The notes under the pieces: model-generated
Told to the model about the DNA's origin: nothing
What the model saw: only the letters and a program-made list of their open reading frames with translations
Database searches by the model: none
Assembly (NCBI RefSeq): GCF_900143625.1
Contig: NZ_FRFF01000136.1
Coordinates: 62,001 to 126,000, forward strand
Origin: Nocardiopsis sp. JB363
GTDB lineage: Bacteria; Actinomycetota; Actinomycetes; Streptosporangiales; Streptosporangiaceae
Direction: 5' to 3'
Length of the DNA: 64,000 nt
Made by a program: the position numbers and the translations under genes
Shown here: positions 17,199 to 25,774 of the stretch, one piece after another
Position numbering within the stretch: position 1 is the stretch's first letter
Layout of the letters: each line of letters starts with the position of its first letter

Positions 17199-17214
17199 TG
17201 ATAAGCGCCTATCA
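17199..17214. promoter_or_regulatory. Palindromic operator candidate upstream of kinase
   Basis: TGATAAGCGCCTATCA is a 16-bp near-perfect palindrome (one symmetric pair broken), 25 bp before the kinase start, where a promoter or transcription start would lie. The regulator is unknown. Confidence 0.35.
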
Positions 17215-17331
17215 GCGTACCGATGTCCGCACCTCGGCGCGTTTCGGTGGGGTGTGATCCCGCTGGAGGCGAAACGGTTCTGCCGGTGAGGAGCACCGGG
17301 TCGGACGGGACATGGGGCGAGGAATCCACGG

Positions 17332-19173
17332 TCACTCTTCGAGGATCCGCTCGACCCGGAAGTTCTCGTACAGCACTCGGAACGGGGACGTGCTCTGACC
17401 TCGGTGGTACTGCACGGCTTGGCGCTGGACGTATTGGTGGTCGGCGTAGTCGTCCGGGTAGGGCTCCTCGTCCACCGCGCTCACCGCGAGTTCGTCGTTG
17501 ACCCACATCCGGACCTCGGCGGTCGGAGCCGCACCCTCCTCGCCCGGGGTGAACTCACAGGCGAGCTTGATGTTGTTGCTCACCGGCTCCGGTTCCTCCC
17601 CACGGGTCGCGGCCTGGTCCGCTCCGTCGGTGGGGACGGCGGGGTAGGGGCGGAACTCCGAGACCTCGCCCTTGGCCAGTTCCTCGGGATCCCAGGAATC
17701 GTCGGCCAGGGTGCCCGAGATCTTGTCGATCACGGCCTCCGCGCCGTCCGCCCGCAGCCAGGCACGGTAGGTCGCCGTGTAGTCCTGGTCCGGGTGGTCG
17801 GGGGAGCCGTTGGTGTCGTCCTCGTCCAGTTCGGCGTCGGCCGGGTGCAGGTCGCGGATACAGCGGAGGCCGACGGTCAGGTAGTCGTAGCCCTCCAGCA
17901 CGTGGACGTCGGTGGTGACCAAGAGCCGTTCGGTGGTGTTCACATCCTGGGTGTAGGGGGCCATCCAGTTGCCTCCGACGCTCGGATCCAACTCCGCGTT
18001 GGGGTCCATCGCAATGATGATCCCCTCGCCCGGCGCGTAGCCGCTGGCATAGGGGTCCTCGTCCTCGTCGTAGAGGGAGCCGCCCCACCCGGGATCGATG
18101 GCGAAATCGGAGCCGTACAGGGTGGTGAGATTCTCCGGGGGCGCGTCGTTCCCCGCCGCCAAGGCGAAGGTGAGACCGGTGATCAGGGCCACGGTGCCCG
18201 CGCCGGCGCCGACCCCGATGAGGAGCCCGCGGCGTAGGGAGGGGGCTCCGCCGGAGCCCTGTGCGGTCCGGGCCGGAGGTGGGGCTGTGACCGGCGGCGG
18301 CGTCCAAGTGGCGCTGATGGTGCGATCGGCCTCCTCCTCCGAGACGCCGGATCGCCCCACGAGCCGATCCAGGATCGTTTGGGCGCTGGGTCGGTTCTCC
18401 GGGGTCTTGTTGAGGGCCTGGCGCACCAGGTCCACCACGGCCGGGTCCAGCCCGTCGAGCCGGGGTGCGGCCGTGGTGATGTTGTGCAGGACCGCCGGGA
18501 CCGTGGCCGCGTCGAAGGGCGCCCTGCCGGTGCCGGAGAACGCCACCAGGCAGCCCCAGGCGAACACGTCCGCGGCGGGGGTGGCCTGGTGGCCGTGCAG
18601 GAGTTCGGGCGCGATGTAGGAGGGGGTGCCCATGAGCCGGCTGGAACGGGTGATGCCGCCGGCTCCTTCCAAGGCGCGGGCGATGCCGAAGTCGATCACC
18701 TTCGGGCCGACGGGGGAGAGCAGCACGTTCGCCGGTTTGATGTCGCGGTGGACCACCCCGGAACGGTGGATGGCGGTGAGCGCCGCCGCCACGCCCATGG
18801 CCAGTCCTTCGAGGTCGCCGCCGTGGAGCGGGCCGTGTTCGCGCACCGCCCGGGACAGGTCGGGGCCCGGGACGAACTCGGAGACGACGAACAGGGGGTC
18901 CCCGTCCAAACGGGCGTCGATGACCCCGGCGGTGGAGAAGCGGGCCACGCTGCGGGCCGTGTGGACCTCACGGGCGAAGCGCTGCCGGAACGAGGGGTCC
19001 TCGGCGAGGTCGGGATGGACGACCTTGAGCGCCACCTGTCGTCCGGAGGGGGCCGCGGCCAGGTACACGGTGCCCATGCCGCCGCGCCCCAGTCGGCGCA
19101 GTACGCGGTAGCCGCCGATCTCCGTGGGGTCGCCGGGATACGGGGTGGTGGGGCCGTCGTGCCCGTTGAACAT
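17332..19173 (-). CDS. Membrane Ser/Thr protein kinase, paralogue of the neighbouring kinase
   Basis: Kinase domain (about 20-275; GRGGMGTV, VALK lysine near 50, HRDIKPAN, DFG) closely resembling the downstream kinase. A short Pro-rich linker, a transmembrane helix near 335-360 (GLLIGVGAGAGTVALITGLTFALAAG) and a different extracytoplasmic domain of about 255 residues with two Cys and acidic stretches follow. The linker is far shorter than in its paralogue and lacks Gly-X-Y repeats. The start at ATG 19173 is chosen because the protein then begins like its paralogue; an upstream in-frame extension to 19287 has no homologous look. The pair arose by duplication and then diverged in linker and sensor. 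Confidence 0.92.
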   Translation of the reverse strand: MFNGHDGPTTPYPGDPTEIGGYRVLRRLGRGGMGTVYLAAAPSGRQVALKVVHPDLAEDPSFRQRFAREVHTARSVARFSTAGVIDARLDGDPLFVVSEFVPGPDLSRAVREHGPLHGGDLEGLAMGVAAALTAIHRSGVVHRDIKPANVLLSPVGPKVIDFGIARALEGAGGITRSSRLMGTPSYIAPELLHGHQATPAADVFAWGCLVAFSGTGRAPFDAATVPAVLHNITTAAPRLDGLDPAVVDLVRQALNKTPENRPSAQTILDRLVGRSGVSEEEADRTISATWTPPPVTAPPPARTAQGSGGAPSLRRGLLIGVGAGAGTVALITGLTFALAAGNDAPPENLTTLYGSDFAIDPGWGGSLYDEDEDPYASGYAPGEGIIIAMDPNAELDPSVGGNWMAPYTQDVNTTERLLVTTDVHVLEGYDYLTVGLRCIRDLHPADAELDEDDTNGSPDHPDQDYTATYRAWLRADGAEAVIDKISGTLADDSWDPEELAKGEVSEFRPYPAVPTDGADQAATRGEEPEPVSNNIKLACEFTPGEEGAAPTAEVRMWVNDELAVSAVDEEPYPDDYADHQYVQRQAVQYHRGQSTSPFRVLYENFRVERILEE

Positions 19174-19304
19174 GTGCGGTGCCTCGTGGGGGGTCGTCGG
19201 GTGGCGCCGGGAGGCCACGATCCTCGCACGTCCGTGGAACGGAGGGCCTCCCGGTCGCCGATGCCGTTGAGACGGAAACAGTTCCACGAGGGCCTCCTCT
19301 TCGC

Positions 19305-19338
19305 TAGTATTCGATCACACGTTCGAATGCCTGTTCGT
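19305..19338 (+). promoter_or_regulatory. -10 element with two overlapping LexA (SOS) boxes
   Basis: TAGTAT at 19305-19310 is a good -10. Immediately after it lies TCGATC-ACAC-GTTCGA (19311-19326), matching the actinobacterial SOS consensus TCGAAC-N4-GTTCGA at 11 of 12 fixed positions. A second, weaker box TCGAAT-GCCT-GTTCGT (19323-19338, 10 of 12) overlaps it. LexA bound here would cover the transcription start. Confidence 0.7.
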
Positions 19339-19407
19339 ACTTCCCCGCGAATGGGCACCCCGGCGGTGTGCCCGCACACCGCCGGACGCCAATGGAGGAG
19401 TCGGTCG

Positions 19408-19695
19408 ATGCTGGGGGGAACGGTTGTGGGGCGGTACTACGGAGCGGACGTCACGGTCGTGGAGGACGACGGCAGGCCTACCCGCTTCGTGTGGGACGGA
19501 CGGGTCTACGGGGTGCGCAGGATCATCGACCAGTGGGTGACCCTGCGCCGGGACTGGACACCGGGTAAGCGCTCTCAGGTGCCCGAGTGCCGGCACTGGA
19601 GGGTGGAGGCCGGCTCGGCCTACTCCCAGGGGGTGTACGAACTACGGCACGACACCACCACGGGTGAGTGGCTGCTCTCCCGGGTGTGGGGATGA
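19408..19695 (+). CDS. DUF6504-like small protein, SOS-controlled
   Basis: 95-residue protein with the pattern of the actinobacterial DUF6504 family: V-DDGRPTRFVWDGRVYGVRRIIDQWV, then a Trp/Arg-rich C-terminal half with RHWRVEAGS and GVYELRHD. Function is unknown. To my knowledge relatives often sit near DNA-damage mutagenesis genes (ImuA/ImuB/DnaE2-type), and the LexA boxes upstream fit that, but no such partner is adjacent here. ATG 19408 has GGAGGAG 7 nt upstream. The next gene runs the opposite way, so this is a monocistronic unit. Confidence 0.8.
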   Translation: MLGGTVVGRYYGADVTVVEDDGRPTRFVWDGRVYGVRRIIDQWVTLRRDWTPGKRSQVPECRHWRVEAGSAYSQGVYELRHDTTTGEWLLSRVWG

Positions 19696-19753
19696 CCCGG
19701 GGGAGATCAGGGGGCGGCCGGGCCGGTGCCACCACCGACCCGGCCGCCCTCGT

Positions 19754-20350
19754 CTACGGGGTCGTCTTCAGGTCCGTGGGCAGGTCCGTGGGCAGGAGGC
19801 TGTACACGGCCAGGTCGGTGCGGCCCTCGTTCAACGGCATCGCGTTGCGCTCCACGCCCTCATGGACGAACCCGGTGGTCTCCGCCACCCGACGGGAGGC
19901 GGTGTTGCCCACCGCGGCCTTGATCTCGATCCGTTGGAAGCCCTGTTCGATCGCCCAACGGGACACCGCGACGACCGCCTCGGCGGCGTAACCATGGCCC
20001 CGTCCCCACGGTGAGATCCAGTAACCGACCTCGGTGACCTTCGCCGGCCACTCGGTGCGCAGCAGGGCCGCCGAACCGACGAACCGGCCGCTCTCGCGTT
20101 CCAGTACCGCCCAGTGCTGGCCGTCGCCGGAGGTACGGATGGCCGGCGCCACGTGCAGACAGAAGCTCTCCGCACTCTCCCGGGTGTAGGGCTCGCCGGG
20201 GGCCGGCAACGGCACCCAACGCTGGAGGTCGGGGTCCACGCACGAGGCGTACACGTCCTCGATGTCGCGTTCGAGTACCGATCGCAGCCGGAGCCGCTCG
20301 GTCTCCAGGATGGCCGCGGGCATGATCGGGGTGCTCTGAACGATGGTCAT
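19754..20350 (-). CDS. GNAT-family N-acetyltransferase (RimJ/RimL type)
   Basis: Acetyl-CoA-dependent acetyltransferase. Seen: N-terminal ETERLRLR, a long middle helix region, the VGYWISPWGRGHGYAAEAV acetyl-CoA loop (R/Q-x-x-G-x-G/A form GRGHGYA, about residues 112-118), then the RIEIKAAVGNTASRRVAE helix and GFVHEGVER, all in family order. The target could be an N-terminal residue, an antibiotic or a small metabolite; sequence does not decide. Start at ATG 20350 with AAGGAAGG upstream; a longer GTG version from 20386 is possible. It lies downstream of the amidase gene on the same strand, with a hairpin-containing gap of about 150 nt. Confidence 0.9.
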   Translation of the reverse strand: MTIVQSTPIMPAAILETERLRLRSVLERDIEDVYASCVDPDLQRWVPLPAPGEPYTRESAESFCLHVAPAIRTSGDGQHWAVLERESGRFVGSAALLRTEWPAKVTEVGYWISPWGRGHGYAAEAVVAVSRWAIEQGFQRIEIKAAVGNTASRRVAETTGFVHEGVERNAMPLNEGRTDLAVYSLLPTDLPTDLKTTP

Positions 20351-20502
20351 GGTGGGCTCGGCCCTTCCTTCTTCGAAACGCGTCACGCACCGACGGCGCG
20401 GCGGCAGCGCTCACGATAGCCGCGCCGGCCAGGGTCGCCGCAACCGGATATCGAGGTGATCACCCTCGTGACCTGCAAAAAGAGGCCTCCGTCACAGGGG
20501 CG

Positions 20503-21621
20503 CTAGAGCAGGCCGCGGGCCACCCGCTCTCGGATGGCGGAGTCGAACACGTCGGCGAAGGCGTTGCCGGGGCACTCGGTGTCCAGCCAGTCCCGGTGCC
20601 GGGCCACCGCCTCCTGCGGGGTGACCGCGCCGGTGTCCGGGTTCACGTACTCGATCTCCCGAGCCGGGTCCACGCCGGTCAGCGCGCACAGCACCCGCAG
20701 CACCGTCACCAGTGAGTCCTGGGCGGCGCGAGTGGGCACCTCCTCGGTGAAGTCGCCGAGCAGGCACACCCCGATGTTGGCGTGGTTGAAGCCCGCCGCG
20801 TGGCCGGCCGTCACCGAACGGGCGTGGCCGGGCAGCGGCACTCCGGAGAAGACCGGGATCCCGTCCTCGCCCGAGTGCCGACCCTCGTAGACCACGCCGT
20901 CGGGGTCGATGAGCAGGTGGTAGCCGATGTCGCCCCAAGCCTGCTCGGCCGCGTGGAGTCGATACACCGCACGCACGTCGGCGGCGTGGTCGTCGGTGGT
21001 CGCCATGGCCGTGTGGTGCACGGTCAGCGCCTGGACCCGATGGAACTCGGCCGGCCAGAGGTCGTCGCCGTCCTCGCCGAAGCGCAGGGACTCGTCCGCG
21101 CCCCAGCCCGCCCGCGTGCGCACCGGCAACAGGGAGGTGCCCGACAACGACCGGTACTCACCGCCCTCGGCGGAGAGCGTGGTCCGCTCCGGTCCACCGA
21201 AGGCGAGCGGTTCGCCGTCGCGGACGTTCACCGCGGTCAGGTCGGAACCGTCGGCGCCGCGTACCTGGTAGCCGATCGCGCCTTCCGGGGCGCGCACCAT
21301 CGCGGTGGAGTTCGGGTCGAGGTGGTCCGGTCCTTCGGTGTGGAAGTGCAGCTCCCGCCAGGAGCCCCACCCGTCGGGGAGTTCGAAGCGCACCGAGGCG
21401 CCGGAGGCCCGCTGGGGCGACCGGGAGACGGAGACCAGGTCGAACCGGCGGTCGGGGCGTACGGGGGAGCCGGTGGAGGTGGTGGTCTCGGTGAGTACCC
21501 GGGGGACGGCCCGGGTGTCGGAGCCCTGTGCCGAAGCGGCCGTAGGGGTGAGCAGCGCGGGGGCCAAGGAGCCGAGGCCCGCCGCCGCTGTGGCGGTGGT
21601 CAGGAAGGTACGCCGTCGCAT
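20503..21621 (-). CDS. Exported N-acetylmuramoyl-L-alanine amidase (PGRP/Amidase_2 type)
   Basis: Zinc peptidoglycan amidase cleaving the MurNAc-L-Ala bond outside the cell. Signal: MRRRTFLTTATAAAG, a Tat-like start ending near ASA (about residue 33). Then a beta-rich domain (about 45-165) and the PGRP/Amidase_2 fold (about 170-372): RAGWGADE, zinc-site VHHTA, GDIGYHLLIDPDGVVYEGR, GFNHANIGVCLLGDF, and a late Cys in DTECPGN. Length and domain order match secreted actinomycete amidases. ATG 21621 begins the signal peptide; its ribosome binding site is weak (AAAAGAACGG). Divergent from the cobC-like gene. Confidence 0.94.
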   Translation of the reverse strand: MRRRTFLTTATAAAGLGSLAPALLTPTAASAQGSDTRAVPRVLTETTTSTGSPVRPDRRFDLVSVSRSPQRASGASVRFELPDGWGSWRELHFHTEGPDHLDPNSTAMVRAPEGAIGYQVRGADGSDLTAVNVRDGEPLAFGGPERTTLSAEGGEYRSLSGTSLLPVRTRAGWGADESLRFGEDGDDLWPAEFHRVQALTVHHTAMATTDDHAADVRAVYRLHAAEQAWGDIGYHLLIDPDGVVYEGRHSGEDGIPVFSGVPLPGHARSVTAGHAAGFNHANIGVCLLGDFTEEVPTRAAQDSLVTVLRVLCALTGVDPAREIEYVNPDTGAVTPQEAVARHRDWLDTECPGNAFADVFDSAIRERVARGLL

Positions 21622-21819
21622 GTGTGTCCGTTCTTTTCGCCGACTGTGTCCTTCGCGGGGCAGGGCGTCAGGGGACGGGGACCGGAACAGCCTGCCACAA
21701 GCGTGTGAGGTACGGCACGAAAACGGATTTCCGGTGCCCGTTCCGCACCGTTCGTGCCGGTCCGGTGGGCACACGGTCGAACACAACGGCCACACTGGCA
21801 CCAGAAGCGACATCGGTAC

Positions 21820-22890
21820 GTGGGAACGGGCGGGGCGTTGGAACAGACCGGCGGGCACATCGACGACGGCCACCACGACCTGCGGCACCATGGCGACTCC
21901 GAGGTCGGTCCCGGCCTGCTCGACCTGGCCGTCAACGTCCGTGGTCGCACCCCGCCGGCCTGGCTGCTGGGTCGGATCACCGACTCGCTCACCGACCTCG
22001 GCTCCTATCCCGACCCCGCGCGGGCCCGCGCGGCCTTGGCCCGGCGGCATCGGCGCGATCCCGACCAGGTCCTGCCGACGGCCGGCGCGGCGGAGGCCTT
22101 CGTGCTCATCGCCCGGGCGCTGAACCCCCGCAGGGCGGTGGTGGTCCACCCCCAGTTCACCGAGCCCGAAGCGGCGCTGCGCGCCGCCGGCCACCGGGTG
22201 GACCGGGTGTTGCTGCCGGCGCCCGACTTCCTCCTGGACCCGCTGGAGGTCCCCGAGGACGCCGATCTCGTCATGGTGGGCAACCCCACCAACCCGACCT
22301 CGGTCCTGCACCCCGCCGAGTCGATCACGGCGTTGGCCCGCCCGGGGCGGATCCTGGTGGTGGACGAGGCCTTCGCCGACTGCGTTCCGGGCGAACCGGA
22401 GTCCCTGGCGCACCGCACGGACGTGCCCGGGCTCGTGGTGGTCCGCAGCCTCACCAAGACCTGGTCGCTGGCGGGGTTGCGGGCCGGCTACGTGCTCGCC
22501 GCACCGGACCTGGTCGCCCGGCTGGGCGAGGCCCGGCCCTTGTGGTCGGTCTCCACCCCGGCCCTGGTCGCGATGGAGGCGTGCGTCACCTCCGAGGCCC
22601 TCGCGGAGGCGGAGGACTGGGCCCGTGGTCTGGGGGAGGAACGTCGAGCGCTCACCGAGGACCTGGTGCGTTCCGGGCTCACCGTGGCCCCTCACGCGAG
22701 GGCATCGTTTCTGCTGGTCAGGGCGATGAACGGTGAATCGTTGCGGCTACGGTTGCGAGACGCGGGCATCGCGGTCCGGCGCGGTGACACCTTCCCCGGA
22801 CTGGGACCCGAGTGGTTCCGTGTGGCCGTGCGGGACTCCGGTACACGACACGCGCTGACGCGGACTCTGGCACAGTTGATGGTGACTTGA
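21820..22890 (+). CDS. cobC: CobC-like PLP aminotransferase (threonine-phosphate decarboxylase type)
   Basis: Class I PLP enzyme resembling actinobacterial CobC/HisC-like proteins. It probably supplies (R)-1-amino-2-propanol phosphate to CobD, although histidinol-phosphate aminotransferase activity cannot be ruled out. Seen: LRHHGD-EVGPGLLDLAVNVR at the N terminus (typical of CobC), GAAEAF, VGNPTNPTS, DEAF and the PLP lysine in SLTKTWSLAGLRAGY (about residue 215). The start is uncertain: GTG 21820 precedes the conserved region by about 25 residues, and an open frame runs to 21754. No cobalamin riboswitch was recognised in the 200-nt leader. Several cobalamin genes lie nearby. Confidence 0.85.
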   Translation: MGTGGALEQTGGHIDDGHHDLRHHGDSEVGPGLLDLAVNVRGRTPPAWLLGRITDSLTDLGSYPDPARARAALARRHRRDPDQVLPTAGAAEAFVLIARALNPRRAVVVHPQFTEPEAALRAAGHRVDRVLLPAPDFLLDPLEVPEDADLVMVGNPTNPTSVLHPAESITALARPGRILVVDEAFADCVPGEPESLAHRTDVPGLVVVRSLTKTWSLAGLRAGYVLAAPDLVARLGEARPLWSVSTPALVAMEACVTSEALAEAEDWARGLGEERRALTEDLVRSGLTVAPHARASFLLVRAMNGESLRLRLRDAGIAVRRGDTFPGLGPEWFRVAVRDSGTRHALTRTLAQLMVT

Positions 22891-23039
22891 GGGCCCGGCG
22901 GTGTGCCGGGAACGGGTTGCCCGGGGGTCGGAGGGACCCCCGCTGAGCGGCGCGAACGCCGCGGACTACGCTGGTTCGGATCCATGCCGGACCGGGCCGG
23001 AACGGGCAGCCCACGGACCTCTGCCTTCGGGGAGCGACC

Positions 23040-25523
23040 ATGACCAACGATGACCGCGAGGACGCCCGTCACGGGGAGGACGAATCCTCCGAAAGACGGC
23101 GTGGCAGGACCTCGCCGGGCCTCGGCCCACGACTGGGCGGTCTGCTCGACGGGTTACCGGAGAGTGGCAAGGGCGCCCAGAGCACCTCGGGCGCACCGGC
23201 CGCGGAGGGGGAGGAGACGCGGTCCGCGCCGGACAACCCCTTCCGACGGATCCTCCAGGAACCGGTGGCGCCCACCCGGCAGGTGCGTCCCGCGCCATTG
23301 CCCGTGCCGCCCAGAGGCATGGCACCGGAACCAGCACCCGAACCGGAGCAGGCACCCGAACCCGCGCCGGAGCCGGAGCCCGCGCCGGAGCCCGAACCCG
23401 CACCGGAACCGGCGCCTGAACCCGCCCCCGCACGGGCACCGGAGACGGCACGCCCCCCCCGGCCCAACGTCATCCCCTTCCGCGGCGGGTCCCACCCGGC
23501 GACACAGCCGCGGTCACCCCTCGCACCCCGGACCGATCCCCCGCCGGAACAGGCGCAAGAGCCGCCCTCCGCGCAGGGCTCCACCGAACCCGACACAGCC
23601 ATGAACGTCGGCCACACGGACCAGGTCCCCGAGGCCACCGAACCAGCAGAGCAGAGCGACACCGTGCACGCACACGAAGCAGCGGCCTCCTTCCCGGAAC
23701 CGCGGCACACCGGGCCGCCTCGGGCGGGTGAGCCCGCCGGGGACGCCCGCGGCCGGCCCGCCCCGGTCCCCGAAGCGCCCGCCGACGACGCCTGGCGGCA
23801 CACCGGCCACGACTTCGACGACGCCGAACGCGCCGCCGTCTACCGTGCCATCCGCGAACGCCGCGACGTCCGTGCGGGTTTCCGGCCCGACCCGGTCCCC
23901 GCCGACGTGCTCACCCGTGTCCTGGAGGCCGCCCACCAGGCGCCCAGTGTCGGACACACCCAGCCCTGGGACTTCCTGGTCATCGACGACCGGGACCTGC
24001 GCACCCGGGTCCGTCACCTCGCCGAGCAGGAGCGCGACTCCCACGCCGGAGACCGGCCCGGCACCCGTGCCCACGCCTTCTCCGGCCTCAAGGTCGAGGC
24101 GATCCTGGACAGCCCGCTCAACATCGCCGTGACGGTCGACCCCACCCGGGGCGCGCACGCGCCCGGGCGCCACGCCAAGCCCGCCTCCTACTCGGCCGCG
24201 CTCGCCGTCGAGAACCTGTGGCTGGCCGCCCGCGCCGAGGGACTCGGCGTGGGCTGGGTCGGCATCACCGACGAGCGCGGTGTCGCCGATGTCCTCGCCC
24301 TCCCCTCCCACCTGGAGGTCGTCGCCTACCTGTGTGTGGGCTACGTCGACGAATTCCCCACCGAACCCGAGCTCAGCCTCAGCGGCTGGGTGAAGGGACG
24401 CCCCCTGTCCTGGGCGGTGCACCGTGACCGCTACGGTCGCCGCGGTCTGCCCGGCCAGGAGCCCATCACCCTCCTGGAGGAGACCATCACCGCCATCGGA
24501 GCGCTGAACGCCCGAGCCGTGGAGGAGGCCAGAGACCGGCAGGCCAGGATGACCAAGCCGCCGGGGTCCCTCGGGGTGCTCGAAGAGGTGTCGGTGCAGC
24601 TCGCCGGGTTGGCGGGGGAGTGCCCGCCGCCCATCCCCGAACCGGCCGCCGTCGCGGTGTTCGCCGGCGACCATGGTGTGTACGCCCAAGGGGTGACCTC
24701 TTGGCCGCAGGAAGTCACCGCGCAGATGGTGCAGAACTTCATCGACGGCGGTGCCGTGGTCAACGCCTTCGCCGAACAGGTGGGCGCCGAGGTGACCGTC
24801 GTGGACGTGGGCGTGGTCGGTGACCTGCCCTCGGCCGCCGGGTTGCTGCCCCGCAAGGTCGCGCGAGGGACCGCCGACTTCACCCAGGGTCCGGCGATGA
24901 GCCGCGAGCAGGCGCTACAGGCCCTCGAAGGTGGGATCGAGGTGGCCCGAGACCTGGTGTCGGCGGGCAACCGTTGCCTGGTCACCGGGGACATGGGGAT
25001 CGGTAACACGACCCCCGCCGCGGCCCTGGTGTGCGCCTTCACCGGCGCCGACCCGGCCGACGCCACCGGGCGGGGCACCGGTGTGGACGACGCCACCTAC
25101 GAACACAAGGTCGAGGTGGTCCGCAAGGCCTTGGTCGCCAACCCGGTGGACCACGAGGACCCGATCGGTACCCTCGCCGCCCTGGGCGGTCTGGAGCACG
25201 CCGCGCTGGCCGGGTTCATCCTGGGCGCCTCCGCGCTGGGGGTGCCGGTGCTGTTGGACGGGGTCATCGCCGGCTCGGCCGCGCTGGCCGCCGCCGCGAT
25301 CTCCCCGGACTCGCTGAGCGCCTGCTTCGCCGGGCACCGGTCCACCGAGCCCGGCCACGGCATCGTCCTGCACCACCTGGGCCTGACCCCGTTGGTGGAC
25401 CTGGAGATGCGCCTGGGCGAGGGGTCCGGGGCGCTGTTGGCGCTGCCGCTGCTCCAGGCTTCGGCTCGGGCGCTGCGCACCGTCGCGACCTTCGACTCCG
25501 CCGGGGTCTCCACCGCCCAGTGA
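23040..25523 (+). CDS. cobT: BluB-CobT fusion: DMB synthase plus nicotinate-nucleotide:DMB phosphoribosyltransferase
   Basis: Three parts. Residues 1-258 are low complexity, Pro/Glu/Ala-rich, with repeated PEP-type units around 95-140. Residues about 259-470 form a nitroreductase fold like BluB (RDVRAGFRPDPVP, QAPSVGHTQPWDF, SYSAALAVENLWLAARAEGLGVGWVG), which makes 5,6-dimethylbenzimidazole from FMNH2. Residues about 474-827 are CobT (MTKPPGSLG, VFAGDHGVYAQGVT, GDMGIGNTTPAA, GHRSTEPGH, catalytic Glu in RLGEGSGA near 791), which activates that base for the lower ligand. Fusion lets the product pass directly to the next enzyme. ATG 23040 follows GGGGAGCGACC. The disordered head is unusual for either enzyme. 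Confidence 0.95.
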   Translation: MTNDDREDARHGEDESSERRRGRTSPGLGPRLGGLLDGLPESGKGAQSTSGAPAAEGEETRSAPDNPFRRILQEPVAPTRQVRPAPLPVPPRGMAPEPAPEPEQAPEPAPEPEPAPEPEPAPEPAPEPAPARAPETARPPRPNVIPFRGGSHPATQPRSPLAPRTDPPPEQAQEPPSAQGSTEPDTAMNVGHTDQVPEATEPAEQSDTVHAHEAAASFPEPRHTGPPRAGEPAGDARGRPAPVPEAPADDAWRHTGHDFDDAERAAVYRAIRERRDVRAGFRPDPVPADVLTRVLEAAHQAPSVGHTQPWDFLVIDDRDLRTRVRHLAEQERDSHAGDRPGTRAHAFSGLKVEAILDSPLNIAVTVDPTRGAHAPGRHAKPASYSAALAVENLWLAARAEGLGVGWVGITDERGVADVLALPSHLEVVAYLCVGYVDEFPTEPELSLSGWVKGRPLSWAVHRDRYGRRGLPGQEPITLLEETITAIGALNARAVEEARDRQARMTKPPGSLGVLEEVSVQLAGLAGECPPPIPEPAAVAVFAGDHGVYAQGVTSWPQEVTAQMVQNFIDGGAVVNAFAEQVGAEVTVVDVGVVGDLPSAAGLLPRKVARGTADFTQGPAMSREQALQALEGGIEVARDLVSAGNRCLVTGDMGIGNTTPAAALVCAFTGADPADATGRGTGVDDATYEHKVEVVRKALVANPVDHEDPIGTLAALGGLEHAALAGFILGASALGVPVLLDGVIAGSAALAAAAISPDSLSACFAGHRSTEPGHGIVLHHLGLTPLVDLEMRLGEGSGALLALPLLQASARALRTVATFDSAGVSTAQ

Positions 25524-25774
25524 CCTGATCACCAGCGACATGGAACGATGACGACGGGGCTCCGCCACCTGATCCGGTGACGGGGTCCCCCGCGTCGATG
25601 CGGTGTGAGTCACCCCGCTCTGTGTTCGCCCCTTTACCCAGCTGTAACACCGTTTTGACAAGGTACTTTGGAGCAAACGCCGAAATTCGCCGGCGGCGCG
25701 TGAGGCGTTCGCCTCGCGCGCACCCCGCCGCCGATGCCGGGGGCCGGTGCGGAGGACCGTGAGAGGTGCGATCC

